Shown piece by piece: positions 40,637 through 49,890 of a DNA stretch of 64,000 nt; the first letter of the stretch is position 1; each line of letters opens with the position of its first letter. The translations under genes and the position numbers were made by a program. Below the pieces are notes generated by a model, which searched no databases, was not told the DNA's origin, and saw nothing but the letters and a program-made list of their open reading frames with translations. The stretch is from Candidatus Woesearchaeota archaeon (GTDB taxonomy: Archaea > Nanobdellota > Nanobdellia > Woesearchaeales > JAFGPW01): NCBI GenBank assembly GCA_016935985.1, contig JAFGPW010000008.1, positions 1 to 64,000 of the forward strand, read 5' to 3'.

Positions 40637-41743
40637 ATGCGGTTCATAGTCCACGGCCACCCGAACACCAGCTCCACCCATAGGACCACGATCGAGTTCA
40701 CCAGGGATGCCCATCTCTCCGAGCGCGGCGACTGCGTCCTCGGCGTCTCCGCCGGCTGGAAGGCTTCCGACGCGAGGCGGCTTGCCGGCTACGATCGGCT
40801 GAAGGTCACGATCAGCGTGCCGGGGAGACGGCTTGCCGACTCCTTCTCCTGCACCGCCAACAAGGATGCCCGCGTCTCCGACGAGATCGTCTTCCGGAAA
40901 GGGGGCTTCGTGTCCGAGCGCACGCTCGGCACCGATGCCGCCAAGGCGGCCTGCGACATCGACCGCCGCATCGTACGCCATCTCACCGACCCGAAGGCGA
41001 GGGCCGTCGTCACCATCGAGCCGATGCGGATCAGGGCGGTCATCTTCGACTTCGACAACACGCTTGAGGAGTGGACCTGCACCCAGCAGGCGGCGATGGA
41101 CGCGATCGCGCCGACATTCATGGAACGGTACGGCATCGGGCGCAAAGACTTCTTCGATGGCATCGGGCGCATCATCGAGGAGCGCATCGGTACCGATCCC
41201 GACCCCGCTCATTATGGGAGGAAGCACTGGTTCAAGGTGCTGCTCGCGCGGCACCGGCCCGACCTCACGCTGTCGGACCGCGAGCTCACGGGGCTCGAGG
41301 ACGCTTACTGGCGGCGCATCGACGCCGCGGCGAGGCTCTTCCCCGAGACCAAGGCCGTGCTGCGTCGGCTCCGGCCACGGTACCGGCTCGCCGTGCTCTC
41401 CGACTCGGACGGGTATTTCGGGATCAAGCGCCGGCGGATCAGGCTGCTCGGGGTCTGGGACCGCTTCGACGTCATCATGACCGGCGACAAGACCGGCGTC
41501 AACAAGCCGGCCGAGATCAACTTCCTCGAGACCGCGCGCCGCCTGCGCGTCAGGCCTGAGGAATGCATGATGGTGGGTGACCACCCTGAGACCGACCTCA
41601 TCGGCGCGAAGGCGGTCGGCATGGTCACCGTGCACGCCCACAAGTCCCGTTGGGGCTCGTGCGCCCACTACCCGTACGTCGATTACCGCATCAGCGACCT
41701 GCGGGAGCTCACTGCGCTGCTCGCGAGGTACGGCGCACCATGA
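40637..41743 (+). CDS. DUF371 domain fused to HAD-family phosphatase
   Basis: 368 residues. Residues 1-130 match archaeal DUF371 (FIVHGHPNTSSTHRTTIEFT, LSERGDCVLGVSAG). Residues about 133-368 are a HAD hydrolase with motif I DFDNTL, motif II LSDSD, motif III Lys in GDKTGVNKPAEI, and motif IV VGDHPETD, all catalytic residues present. The two families normally occur as separate proteins, so the DUF371 part may give substrate or RNA specificity. It is coupled by ATGA to the PUA gene. Confidence 0.88.
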   Translation: MRFIVHGHPNTSSTHRTTIEFTRDAHLSERGDCVLGVSAGWKASDARRLAGYDRLKVTISVPGRRLADSFSCTANKDARVSDEIVFRKGGFVSERTLGTDAAKAACDIDRRIVRHLTDPKARAVVTIEPMRIRAVIFDFDNTLEEWTCTQQAAMDAIAPTFMERYGIGRKDFFDGIGRIIEERIGTDPDPAHYGRKHWFKVLLARHRPDLTLSDRELTGLEDAYWRRIDAAARLFPETKAVLRRLRPRYRLAVLSDSDGYFGIKRRRIRLLGVWDRFDVIMTGDKTGVNKPAEINFLETARRLRVRPEECMMVGDHPETDLIGAKAVGMVTVHAHKSRWGSCAHYPYVDYRISDLRELTALLARYGAP

Positions 41744-42186
41744 GGAAGCAGCTGCGCAAGTCTGAGATACGCGACCTCAACACGCAGATAGAGGTATCCT
41801 GCGGGATCACCGATTTCTTCTCCAAGAAGGACGCGGTGGAGACCGACGGTGAGAAGGTCATGGCCGGCGGCGTGTGCCTGTTCCTTTCCGTCGGCGGCCG
41901 GCCGGTGCCGACGCTGCGGAACGCCCGTGCGGCAGCAGCGCTCCCGAGGCTCGTGGTCGACAGGGGAGCGGTTCGGTTCATGGCCTCAGGGGCCGATGTC
42001 ATGCGGCCGGGGATTGTGCGGATCGACGACGCCGTGCGTGAGGGCGGGACCGTCCTCGTCGTCGACGAGCAGCACGGGAAAGGCCTGTGCATCGCGCGCT
42101 CGCTCTATGACGCGGACGCGATGCGCAGTCTCGAGAAAGGGAAGGCGGCGGCAAGCCTGCACCATGTCGGCGACGCCTACTGGTAG
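41740..42186 (+). CDS. PUA-domain RNA-binding protein (MCT-1/Tma20-like)
   Basis: 148 residues. The N-terminal domain (RKQLRKSEIRDLNTQIEVSC) and the C-terminal PUA domain (VRFMASGADVMRPGIVRIDD, VLVVDEQHGKGLCIA) match archaeal COG2016 proteins, relatives of eukaryotic MCT-1, which acts in translation re-initiation. The ATGA overlap with the HAD fusion links the two. Its last 10 bases overlap the convergent leuS. Confidence 0.85.
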   Translation: MRKQLRKSEIRDLNTQIEVSCGITDFFSKKDAVETDGEKVMAGGVCLFLSVGGRPVPTLRNARAAAALPRLVVDRGAVRFMASGADVMRPGIVRIDDAVREGGTVLVVDEQHGKGLCIARSLYDADAMRSLEKGKAAASLHHVGDAYW

Positions 42187-45100
42187 CCTACCCCCGCCGG
42201 GACGCCCTTCCTGCCTTTCATGGGAGAATACATGAACCTCGAGCTGATGCCGGTGAGCTCCATCGGCTGCTGGACCTTGATGCTGATGTTCGGCGCCCTG
42301 CCCTGCTCGCCCCAGGTCAGGCCATAGCCGCCCTTCTCGATGGCGCGCTTGAGCACCTCGGCATGGTAGTAATCAGGCACGTTGAAGATCGCGACATTGA
42401 GCCGGTTGCCGCCGGCAGTCTGCTCCTGGAACTTCCTGTCCTCGTCGGCGAGGACTTTCGCGTACCTCTCGAGGAGCCTGCGGTCCGGCGAGAATGCCTT
42501 CCTGTCCGGCTTTCGCCAGGATGTGATGCTCCCGCCGCCGGAGGCCTCGCGGAAGATCGATGCCGCAATCTTCGGAAGGAACGGCGCGAGCGCGGTCGCC
42601 TGCGCTGTGTAGAACTCCCTGACGAGCGCCGGATCGATCCCCCTCTCGCCGATGTCATCGGCCTTCAAGTAGGTGTCGAGCGTCTTGTTCATCACATAGA
42701 ACGCCTCGGTGATGGCGCTCCCGAACCGAAGCTCATGGAGCTTCTCCGACACGCTCTCGAGATGCTTCTCCATGTTGTAGCGCAGCCACTTGTCGGCGAA
42801 TGTCGCCTGCCGCTCCTTCCCGTCAAGCTCCGTCTCCTCCACCGTGCGCATGGCCCTCGAGAACGACTGCCTGAACCGGTCGAGGTTCCGTTTGGCCTTC
42901 GCCGTCTCCTCGTCCTTCCAGACGAGGTCCTCGGTGAAGTCGTTCGTCTGGGCGAAGTAGAACCGCAGGCCGTCCGAGCCGAGCCTCTCGAGCCATGCGT
43001 CCCACTCCCGCACGGTGTCAGGGTAGCTCTTGCTCATCTTGACGGACCGGTAGACCTTGCCGCCCTCCACGGTCCATCCCTTCTTCTTGACGATCCGGCA
43101 GTGGTTCTCGTCGGCGAGATCGATCGGCACCTTCCGGTCGCCGACCTGCGAGACCGCGAACGCGTTCCTGTCGCCGTACTTCTCGACGACCACATCGGAC
43201 GCGTTGAGGTCCTTGACCTCGACGAGCCCCCTGACGAGGCCGTTCACGTACATGTTCCGTATCCAGTACCTCTCGGGCAGGACCGCGACGTTCGCGAGGA
43301 GCGACATGGGGAGATGCGACCGGGCATGCTCGACGCCAGCGAAGCTGATGTCGACCGGGTAGTTCCCGCTGATGTGCCGCTGCCACTCCTTCAGCGCCCG
43401 CACCGGTATGCCGGTCGCGGAGCTCACCTCCTTCGGGTCGCCCTTGTCGAGGATGACATAGTCGAAGACCCGGTCGTCGATGCTCTCGGGCTTGATCCTG
43501 TGTCTCATGATCATCTGCTGGTTGAGGTAGGCGAGCGGATAGATGACGCTGTCGGTGAGCGCGTGCACGACCCAGCCGTCTTCGAGCGGGAACGGCGTGC
43601 CGATCGCCTTCCTGTCGCTCCAGGCGGCGACCCTCCGCCTGAACTCGGGGATGATGGAACTCGTCAGCTGCGTGAGGTAATTGGCCGGCCAGGTGGTGAA
43701 GCCGCTCCCCTTGAGGTAGGCGGTGAGAGTCCGCTTCACCTCGTCGTTCCCGAGGTCCCAGACCCATTGGTCCTGCTTGGCGAGCCTGACAAGATGTCCT
43801 GCGCGGTCATAGACCTCGCCGGTCCCCTTCCCCTCGAGCTGGGCGAAGACCGCCCAGTGGCCGCCCTGCCTGAGCGTCTCCCGCACCGCGTCCCTCGCGC
43901 GCTTCACCGGCATGCCCGCATACTTTCCGGTGTTCTCGTTCATGTGGTGCTCGAGCTTGCCGACCTCCTTGTTGACGATGTCGATGATCGTGGGGAGCGG
44001 GAAGATCTCTCCGCCCTTGTCCATGATTCTCCCTTCCAGGCCGAGATTCGCATAGACGAACGGCGAGTAGATCCACCGGCCGTTGCTGTCGCTGATCACC
44101 GGCATGAACATGGGAAGGCCGTGCTCCCTGAGGAGCTCGTTGAGATCCCCGATCCTGTCGAACCTGACGTTCTCGTGACCCTTCTCGTCGATCTCCCTGA
44201 AGATCCCGATCGCCTTCTTCCGGACCTCATCGGAGACCGAGATGTGGGTCGCGTAGTCCTCCCAGTCGCAGTAGTCTGCGCACGGGTTCCTGAAGATGAC
44301 GCCGGTGCCGAAGTCCGCCTTCACCCTGGGCGTGACATAGACCGTGAGGATCTCGTTCACGGCCTCCTCGAGCGGGTTCTTGACGATGTACTGCGCGAGG
44401 CGCCGGTGGGTGATCGGCTCGGTGCGGGTTATGGCGTATCCGAGGTCCTTGAGCCTCGGGACCGCGCTCTTCTCGACGACCCACTCGTCGTCGGTGTCCT
44501 TGAAGCCGGCGACGACGTACTCGCCGTCCTTGGCGAGGCCGATCGAGGTGGCGCCGAGGATGGTCTCAGGGCGCTCGGTGACGACCGCGAAGTGCCGGTG
44601 GGCGCGCGGCCGGAAATGCTTCGTCCCCACCTTGCGGTCGACGATCGGGAAGCAGACGAGGTCGTAGTTCATCTGCCGTGTCGTGAGGTCGGACTTGCCC
44701 GCATCGATGTCCATGAGCGACTCGTCGTTGAGGTTGATCTGGTTCCCGCAGGTCCGGCACACCGTGGTGATGTAGTCCTTGTCCTTGTAGATGAGCCCCT
44801 TCTCGTCCATCTTCCTGATCTGCCATTGGATGAACCTCTTGTAGGCGGGATCGATCGTCGTGACATCGACCGAGAAGTCGATCGAGAAATCCGCCTTCTT
44901 GAGCGACCTGCCGATGCGGTGATGGATGTACCGCGCCATGTCCTCAGGCCCCTCCATCCCGGCGATCTCCTCGAGGGTGATCCCGTACTGCCGGCGCACC
45001 TTGTCGCTCCGCTTCGCCTGGTTCAGGAAGGATATCGCATCAGAGCCGGTGGCGTGCGCGCCCATGAAGAAGTTGACCTCATGCCCTTTCAGCCTGAGGA

Positions 45101-45227
45101 ACCGCGCCAGTATGTCGATGGGGAGATAGGACATGAAATGCCCCATGTGCGCCTGCGGCTTCGAGGCTGTGTAATAGGCGCCATTGAGGTTGATGCGCTT
45201 CTTCTCAGGCTTGAAGGCGGCGGGCAT
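42177..45227 (-). CDS. leuS: Leucyl-tRNA synthetase (archaeal type)
   Basis: 1016 residues. The class I signature is HMGH (YYTASKPQAHMGHFMSYL), the CP1 editing domain is marked by ERPETILGATSIG, and KMSKS appears as SVKMSKSYPDTVREW. MYVNGLVRGL and the C-terminal anticodon and tRNA domains fit archaeal/eukaryotic LeuRS. It is more divergent than usual near the N-terminus (HATGSDAISFLNQAKR). It is transcribed away from a 400-base AT-rich spacer. Confidence 0.9.
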   Translation of the reverse strand: MPAAFKPEKKRINLNGAYYTASKPQAHMGHFMSYLPIDILARFLRLKGHEVNFFMGAHATGSDAISFLNQAKRSDKVRRQYGITLEEIAGMEGPEDMARYIHHRIGRSLKKADFSIDFSVDVTTIDPAYKRFIQWQIRKMDEKGLIYKDKDYITTVCRTCGNQINLNDESLMDIDAGKSDLTTRQMNYDLVCFPIVDRKVGTKHFRPRAHRHFAVVTERPETILGATSIGLAKDGEYVVAGFKDTDDEWVVEKSAVPRLKDLGYAITRTEPITHRRLAQYIVKNPLEEAVNEILTVYVTPRVKADFGTGVIFRNPCADYCDWEDYATHISVSDEVRKKAIGIFREIDEKGHENVRFDRIGDLNELLREHGLPMFMPVISDSNGRWIYSPFVYANLGLEGRIMDKGGEIFPLPTIIDIVNKEVGKLEHHMNENTGKYAGMPVKRARDAVRETLRQGGHWAVFAQLEGKGTGEVYDRAGHLVRLAKQDQWVWDLGNDEVKRTLTAYLKGSGFTTWPANYLTQLTSSIIPEFRRRVAAWSDRKAIGTPFPLEDGWVVHALTDSVIYPLAYLNQQMIMRHRIKPESIDDRVFDYVILDKGDPKEVSSATGIPVRALKEWQRHISGNYPVDISFAGVEHARSHLPMSLLANVAVLPERYWIRNMYVNGLVRGLVEVKDLNASDVVVEKYGDRNAFAVSQVGDRKVPIDLADENHCRIVKKKGWTVEGGKVYRSVKMSKSYPDTVREWDAWLERLGSDGLRFYFAQTNDFTEDLVWKDEETAKAKRNLDRFRQSFSRAMRTVEETELDGKERQATFADKWLRYNMEKHLESVSEKLHELRFGSAITEAFYVMNKTLDTYLKADDIGERGIDPALVREFYTAQATALAPFLPKIAASIFREASGGGSITSWRKPDRKAFSPDRRLLERYAKVLADEDRKFQEQTAGGNRLNVAIFNVPDYYHAEVLKRAIEKGGYGLTWGEQGRAPNISIKVQQPMELTGISSRFMYSPMKGRKGVPAGVGYQ

Positions 45228-45627
45228 GGTGCATCGATTACCGGCAGAGGGCTATATCTGATATCGTTATAATCACTTTTTGATGGTAAAATAATTCTAT
45301 TTAAATATTTTTCTCTTTCATTCTCTCATTATCACTTTTTCCAGGATGAATCAAACTCCTTTATTCATTTTAACTCTCAAATGGTTTCTATTCCATTTAA
45401 AATTGACTAAAATGTCTTTATTTACATTGAGGAAGGCAGAAATAACTATGATTTGTGTCAAAGACACTATTTCGATTCCTGAATGTCACGGGAGTCAGCG
45501 GCCACCCTGTCCGTCCTTCGACTATGCGTATGCCGTCGTTTTATTAAAGGTTATGGGACTTCCGGCGTCATGCAACTCCCCCTTCTTTGAGAAAGCCATA
45601 TAATGCTCACCATATTCCCTCCGGCCC
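45228..45627. other. AT-rich intergenic region between leuS and the gene at 45628
   Basis: This spacer is strongly AT-rich for the window. It holds leftward TATA-like sequence for leuS, two TATCACTTTTT motifs (near 45272 and 45330), a small GTGTC/GACAC hairpin near 45457, and CATATAATG at about 45597, which may be the rightward TATA box. A 85-codon open frame within it has no coding features I trust. Confidence 0.4.
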
Positions 45628-46458
45628 ATGGCCTCGATGGAAGGGTATACGAAAGACGACCTCCTCTCGCTCCTGCCTGACACGATCGAGAACGCGTTCC
45701 TCGGCAGAGGCGACACGCCGACCGACGTCCTGCTCCTCTACGACGGGCTCATGCCCCATTATGAAACGCCCGCCGCCCTCGATTCGGTCATCGACGGCCA
45801 GTTCCATAGGTTCCTCGTCGAGCGTGCCGATGAGGCGGAGGCCTACGGCGTCCGGGAACCGGCTTCCCTCAGACCCCTGCCGACGCTGATGGCCTACCAC
45901 TACCTTCACGCTCCCCTCATCGGGGTCTTCGCGCCCTTCTTCGCCAAGGACGGCTACGGGCCGAGCTACCTGGCGTTGAAGAACCGCCTCCTCGGCCAGC
46001 ATCTCGCCGGCTTCGTGTCGCTCCTGAAGAAATACGCGAAGGAGACGTCGAACTCCGGTTCGCTCGTCGCTTACGGCATCCACAACCTCATCCTCGACTA
46101 TCCCGGGCTCCATGATGCGCGCGCGACCGACCTTCCGGGGTATGCCGGATGCGTCGCCGCCGCCCATACCGTCGCGAGCGCCCGTTTCGAGAGGTTCACG
46201 CTCAACCGCTATTGGAAAGAGCCCTCGAAGATGAAGGAATTCTCCCTCCCGAACGCGAGGAAGCTCAAGAAGGATGTCCGCGGCCACGGCAACAGCATCC
46301 TCCACAAGGTGGACACCGTCTACCGCGCCCAGCTCGAGCTTTTCGGCGCTGACGCGATGTCGATAGGGCATATCATCGACGAGGCCCGTCGCATAGCGTA
46401 CGAGCTGCAGGTCCGGTATGCGGGGCCGGGCGGGATCCACAAATGGGTCATCCGCTGA
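45628..46458 (+). CDS. Protein of unknown function
   Basis: 276 residues, soluble, with no signal peptide. Predicted mostly helical, with a Tyr/His-rich centre (LPTLMAYHYLHAPLIGVFAP) and a basic C-terminal third (FSLPNARKLKKDVRGHGNSI). I recognise no family. A CATATAAT box about 30 bases upstream makes it nearly leaderless. It ends 6 bases from the convergent PUA-like gene. Confidence 0.6.
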   Translation: MASMEGYTKDDLLSLLPDTIENAFLGRGDTPTDVLLLYDGLMPHYETPAALDSVIDGQFHRFLVERADEAEAYGVREPASLRPLPTLMAYHYLHAPLIGVFAPFFAKDGYGPSYLALKNRLLGQHLAGFVSLLKKYAKETSNSGSLVAYGIHNLILDYPGLHDARATDLPGYAGCVAAAHTVASARFERFTLNRYWKEPSKMKEFSLPNARKLKKDVRGHGNSILHKVDTVYRAQLELFGADAMSIGHIIDEARRIAYELQVRYAGPGGIHKWVIR

Positions 46459-46463
46459 CCGCT

Positions 46464-46940
46464 TCAGTCGCCGGTCCGAAGCCTTCTCGTCTTCGGCCAA
46501 TGGTTGAGGAGCCGGGAGCCAGAGAGCCGTCCTGCCCCGAAGAAGTCGCCCGTGTTCCTGATGAGCACATAGCCGTCCTCGCAGCCGTGGGCACCGATGA
46601 TGTCGAGGTCCTCGCCGTGGAGATAGGCGCGCATCCTGTCGTCCGGTATCTCGAGCACGTTCCTCGTCGCATGGGGCCCGACGAGCTGGCTCCCCTCGAT
46701 CGAGAGCCTGACCTCGCCGCGCAGGAGCTCGGCGAGGTACATCCCGACCGAGTTGATCCGGAGGCGGGAGAGGTCGAGGTCGAAGAGATCCCTCTTGGCT
46801 ATGAACACGCGCTCCCGATTGTTCTTGAGGAAGACGTAGTCGAGCGGCCCCGTGGACCCGTAGCGTCCCTCGAGGAAGGCGAGGATCGGCTTGGTCTCCC
46901 GCTTCTTCAGCACCGCGAGCGAGGCAGGGAGGCGCATCAT
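46464..46940 (-). CDS. PUA-like RNA-binding protein (COG3270 type)
   Basis: 158 residues. The C-terminal pattern DGYVLIRNTGDFFGAGRLSG followed by LLNHWPKTRRL recalls PUA-like domains of NOL1/RsmF-type and related archaeal proteins. The N-terminus (LDYVFLKNNRERVFIAKRDL) is a mixed alpha/beta region. It lies 6 bases after the aIF5B gene and probably shares its message, consistent with a ribosome-related role. The family call is tentative. Confidence 0.6.
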   Translation of the reverse strand: MMRLPASLAVLKKRETKPILAFLEGRYGSTGPLDYVFLKNNRERVFIAKRDLFDLDLSRLRINSVGMYLAELLRGEVRLSIEGSQLVGPHATRNVLEIPDDRMRAYLHGEDLDIIGAHGCEDGYVLIRNTGDFFGAGRLSGSRLLNHWPKTRRLRTGD

Positions 46941-46946
46941 GGGCGC

Positions 46947-48701
46947 TCACACCCCCCACAGGGGATTGTCCTCCCTCATGATCGCCGCGATCTCCTTGAG
47001 CGTGTCGATCTCCGCCTCGGAGAGGTATTGCTTGAACCTCTTCATCGTCCGGAAGTCCTCCTCAGGGACCGCGCTGTAGAGGATGTCGCCCTCATGCAGC
47101 TGCCGGTCGACGGTGACGTTCGGGAACGCGACCGCGAGCTGCTTGCCCGCCTCGATCCGGCTCACGCTCTCCTTCTCCATCTGCATGCTCTTCACCGTCG
47201 ATATGGTCCTTCCTGCCTTCATGATAGGGGTGCCCGCCTTCAGGACGCCCGCGAGGATGTCGCAGCCGACGACGGCGGGGTTGCTCTGCCTGAAGACGTA
47301 CCCGCGCATGACCTCGATCTTGCACGGCCGCACGAGCCTCTCGAGCTCCGCCGCCTCGAGCCGCTTCTTCTCTTCCGCGGTCCAGTGCTCATAGTCCTCG
47401 ATCAGCCGGTAGATGATGTCGCTCGAGAGGACGGTCACGTGCCCGGCGACGACGTCCTCTGCGGTCGTCACGTTGAAGCCGAGGATGATGTTGTAGAGCG
47501 GGTTCTTCTCGCCCTGGCTCTTCGCCTCCGCGATCTCCTTCTTGCCGATCGCCCCCACGCTCGCCTTGTGGATGGGGATCCCGCGCTCCCGCAGCATGTA
47601 GGTGAGCGCCTCAAGGCTGCCCAGCGAGTCGGCCTTGATGACAAGGCCGTCGTGTTCGGTCTCGATCATGACCTCCTCGACCTCCTCCTGGATGAGATCC
47701 CGGGTCTTCTCGAGATGATCCTTGTCGGTCGCCATGATAGGCATGCCGGCGATGACGCCGTCCATGTCAGGGCAGCTGATCCTGACGCCCGTCGCCGCGA
47801 ACACCTGCTTGACGCTCCTGAACCGGCTCTTGCGGTCGCGCATCTCGGCGAGCGGGTCAGGCTCGAGCATCGCCTTCACGCGCGTCGTTATCGGGCCGTC
47901 GACCCCGCCGATGACGAGCGTGTCGTTCACCTTGAGCGTGCCGTTGTAGATGATGGCATCCATGCACCTGCCGATGCCCTTCTCCTCCTTCACTTCGAGG
48001 ATCGTGCCCTTCGCCTTGCCGATGACCTCGCACTCTAGGCAGGTGTTGAGGAACTTCTGCGCGAGCCCGGCGATCACCATCAGGAGCTCGGGGATGCCGG
48101 CGCCGTGCTTGGCCGAGACCGGCACGATCGCGACCTGCTTGCTGTAGTCCGAGACGCGGTCGAAGCGCTCCGACTGGATGCCGTATTCGGAGAGCTTCCC
48201 GACGAGCTCATAGACCTTGGTATCGAGCTTCTCCTGGGTGGACTGCGGCTGCTTCTTGATCGTCTCCATGAGGAGCCCTGACTGCAGCCGCCAGCCGGCG
48301 AGCAGGTCGATCTTGTTCGCCGCGACGATGAAAGGCGTCCTGTAGCCCTTGAGGATCTCGAGCGCCTCCACGGTCTGGGGCTTGAAGCCCTCGTTGATGT
48401 CGATCACCAGGATCGCGATGTCGGCGAGGTTGCCGCCGCGCCTGCGAAGGTTGGTGAACGCGGCGTGGCCGGGGGTGTCGATGAAGAGGATGCCGGGGAT
48501 GGTGAACTCCATCCTCAGGCTCGCGAGGAGATCGCCCGCCACCTTCCTGATGACCTCGATCGGGATGATCGAGGCGCCGATGGCTTGCGTGATCGCTCCC
48601 GGCTCGCTCTTGATGATGGCCGTGCCTCTGATGTTATCTAATATAGAGCTCTTCCCGTGGTCCACGTGGCCGACAGCGGCGCATATCGGCGATCTGAGCA
48701 T
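46947..48701 (-). CDS. infB: Translation initiation factor aIF5B
   Basis: 584 residues. The GTPase starts at the N-terminus (AAVGHVDHGKSSILDNIRG; DTPGH; NKID). Domains II-IV follow with EVKEEKGIGRCMDAIIYNG and VMRGYVFRQSNPAVVGCDIL. The factor promotes subunit joining with aIF1A. As in other archaea, the long N-terminal extension of eukaryotic eIF5B is absent. Confidence 0.95.
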   Translation of the reverse strand: MLRSPICAAVGHVDHGKSSILDNIRGTAIIKSEPGAITQAIGASIIPIEVIRKVAGDLLASLRMEFTIPGILFIDTPGHAAFTNLRRRGGNLADIAILVIDINEGFKPQTVEALEILKGYRTPFIVAANKIDLLAGWRLQSGLLMETIKKQPQSTQEKLDTKVYELVGKLSEYGIQSERFDRVSDYSKQVAIVPVSAKHGAGIPELLMVIAGLAQKFLNTCLECEVIGKAKGTILEVKEEKGIGRCMDAIIYNGTLKVNDTLVIGGVDGPITTRVKAMLEPDPLAEMRDRKSRFRSVKQVFAATGVRISCPDMDGVIAGMPIMATDKDHLEKTRDLIQEEVEEVMIETEHDGLVIKADSLGSLEALTYMLRERGIPIHKASVGAIGKKEIAEAKSQGEKNPLYNIILGFNVTTAEDVVAGHVTVLSSDIIYRLIEDYEHWTAEEKKRLEAAELERLVRPCKIEVMRGYVFRQSNPAVVGCDILAGVLKAGTPIMKAGRTISTVKSMQMEKESVSRIEAGKQLAVAFPNVTVDRQLHEGDILYSAVPEEDFRTMKRFKQYLSEAEIDTLKEIAAIMREDNPLWGV

Positions 48702-48914
48702 ATGCTCGCGGAACCCTTGGCTGTATTAAAGGGTTTCGGTAGCAAGGGGTGGTCGGCGGGCGTCGTCACCGGGTGTGGCGTCGCGAGGCCTCGTTTGCAG
48801 GGGGCAGGGCCGAGCGCACCTCTCCCGGCCGCAAATCTCCTGGAATCGTAAACTTTATAAATAATCACCACTTTAGAATGGATAGTTACGGTTACGATTA
48901 CAGAGGTGGTATCG
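48702..48914. other. Intergenic spacer with GC-rich block and promoter
   Basis: 48735-48842 is GC-rich with small self-complementary parts (GGCCG/CGGCC and CGAGGCCTCG) but no long closing stem. ACTTTATAAATAATC at 48851-48865 is the TATA box for the gene at 48915. CTTTAATAC on the reverse strand near 48725-48733 may serve aIF5B. Confidence 0.4.
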
Positions 48915-49265
48915 ATGAAAGGATATATGGCGCTCCTCCTGTGCGCGGTCTTCGTGTTCTCTGTGGTCAGGGTCGGCTCTGTGGCGTCCAGCCACACCGA
49001 GCCCGGCGACGAGCTCGAGATGCTGGTGAACGTGCGCAACGACGGGATGAGCAAGGAGCACGACCTCCGGCTGCGGGTCTATTTCCCCGACTTCGGCGAG
49101 TACCTGGTGACGAACTCGATCGACGTCGGCTCCGGCGACACGGTCTCCCGGATGCTCTTTTCTGACGTCCCGTTCGCTGCCGAGCCCGGCTTCTACCCGG
49201 TCAAGGTGACGCTCTCGAACGACGAGCAGCGCACGACCAAGTGGCACTGGGTCGAGATCGTCTGA
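48915..49265 (+). CDS. Small secreted CARDB-like protein
   Basis: 116 residues. A signal peptide (MKGYMALLLCAVFVFSVVRV) precedes one beta-sandwich domain (ELEMLVNVRNDGMSKEHDLR, FYPVKVTLSNDEQRTTKWHW) typical of CARDB. ATG 48915 follows GAGGTGGT at 48903-48910. It is probably released or held at the surface by a partner. It resembles the larger membrane-anchored protein at 1940 in type but not in detail. Confidence 0.65.
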   Translation: MKGYMALLLCAVFVFSVVRVGSVASSHTEPGDELEMLVNVRNDGMSKEHDLRLRVYFPDFGEYLVTNSIDVGSGDTVSRMLFSDVPFAAEPGFYPVKVTLSNDEQRTTKWHWVEIV

Positions 49266-49270
49266 GAAGC

Positions 49271-49293
49271 GGCGCTCTTTTTCTTTTCCCTTC
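49271..49293 (+). terminator. T-rich terminator
   Basis: GGCGCTCTTTTTCTTTTCCC follows the CARDB-like stop and forms a U-rich tract. Confidence 0.45.
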
Positions 49294-49380
49294 CTATCCC
49301 TCATCCGTCCTGATGAACATGTGGTTCTCGCTCCTGACGCTGAGGTCGCCCCCTGCCCCGTCCGTCGGTATCGTTCTCGG
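49294..49380 (-). pseudogene. Possible C-terminal gene remnant cut by the AT-rich island
   Basis: This last GC-rich stretch before the island reads on the reverse strand as an open frame ending GGDLSVRSENHMFIRTDEG then TAG. Upstream of it lies the AT-rich island. Base composition suggests a gene truncated at its 5' end by the insertion. It is short, so chance is possible. Confidence 0.25.
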
Positions 49381-49435
49381 TAAAATTGATTCCAATCAGT
49401 TCGTGCTAAAAAAGTATTGAGTTTAATTCCTGTCA

Positions 49436-49890
49436 GTTTCGTCTGACCAAAGGGAAGACCTAAAATTTAGTGCAACTATGCCGAAGGCAAAATGATAGAG
49501 CTTATGGGCTGATGGATTACTGATAAATCGAGCTGTAGGTGAGTGAATATGTCCGAAGGACGAGAGGGGGCGTCAGATTTTTCGCTTTTTTTCCAAAAAA
49601 AGATAGGGGAGGCGTCTTGTTTTGATTCTCTTTTGAAATCAGGTATTTTTGGAACCCAAAAAATTCCCGTTTTTTTCATTTTTTTCTAAAAGGTATCGAC
49701 TTTATTTAGGAAACGGGAGTTTGTAGTCGAAATGAGTGATTTTATTTTATGTTTTTTTTCACTATACCATAAACTATATAAGTTAGTAGTGATAATTTTA
49801 CCCACTATACTTGTTGGATGATCAAAGAATCGGGGTTGAAATAAAAAAATGTCAAAAGTGGTCGAAATAACAAACAAAAATTTTAATACA
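49436..49890 (+). repeat. Long direct repeat, copy 1 (leader plus trxA start)
   Basis: This region matches 55080-55475 with substitutions and small gaps. Shared blocks are GAAGACCT, ATGCCGAAGGCAAAATG, GAATATGTCCGAAGG, GAGTGATTTTATTTTA, CACTATACCATAAA, TTTTACCCACTA, ATGATCAAAGAATCGGGGTT and GTGGTCGAAATAACA. It contains the trxA promoter and the first codons of trxA. It also contains a 46-codon frame (49549-49689, MSEGREGASDF...) with a diverged counterpart in copy 2. Confidence 0.8.

Noticed and set aside
42363-45272. 969-codon forward frame opposite leuS
   Set aside because: It is fully antisense to leucyl-tRNA synthetase and has the composition of a shadow frame.
45346-45603. 85-codon frame in the AT-rich spacer before 45628
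   Set aside because: There is no ribosome site, no family pattern, and its second half runs into the promoter of the next gene.
48735-48842. GC-rich block considered as a fourth member of the structured RNA set
   Set aside because: It has only short local pairings, no closing inverted repeat, and no TATA box at the right distance.
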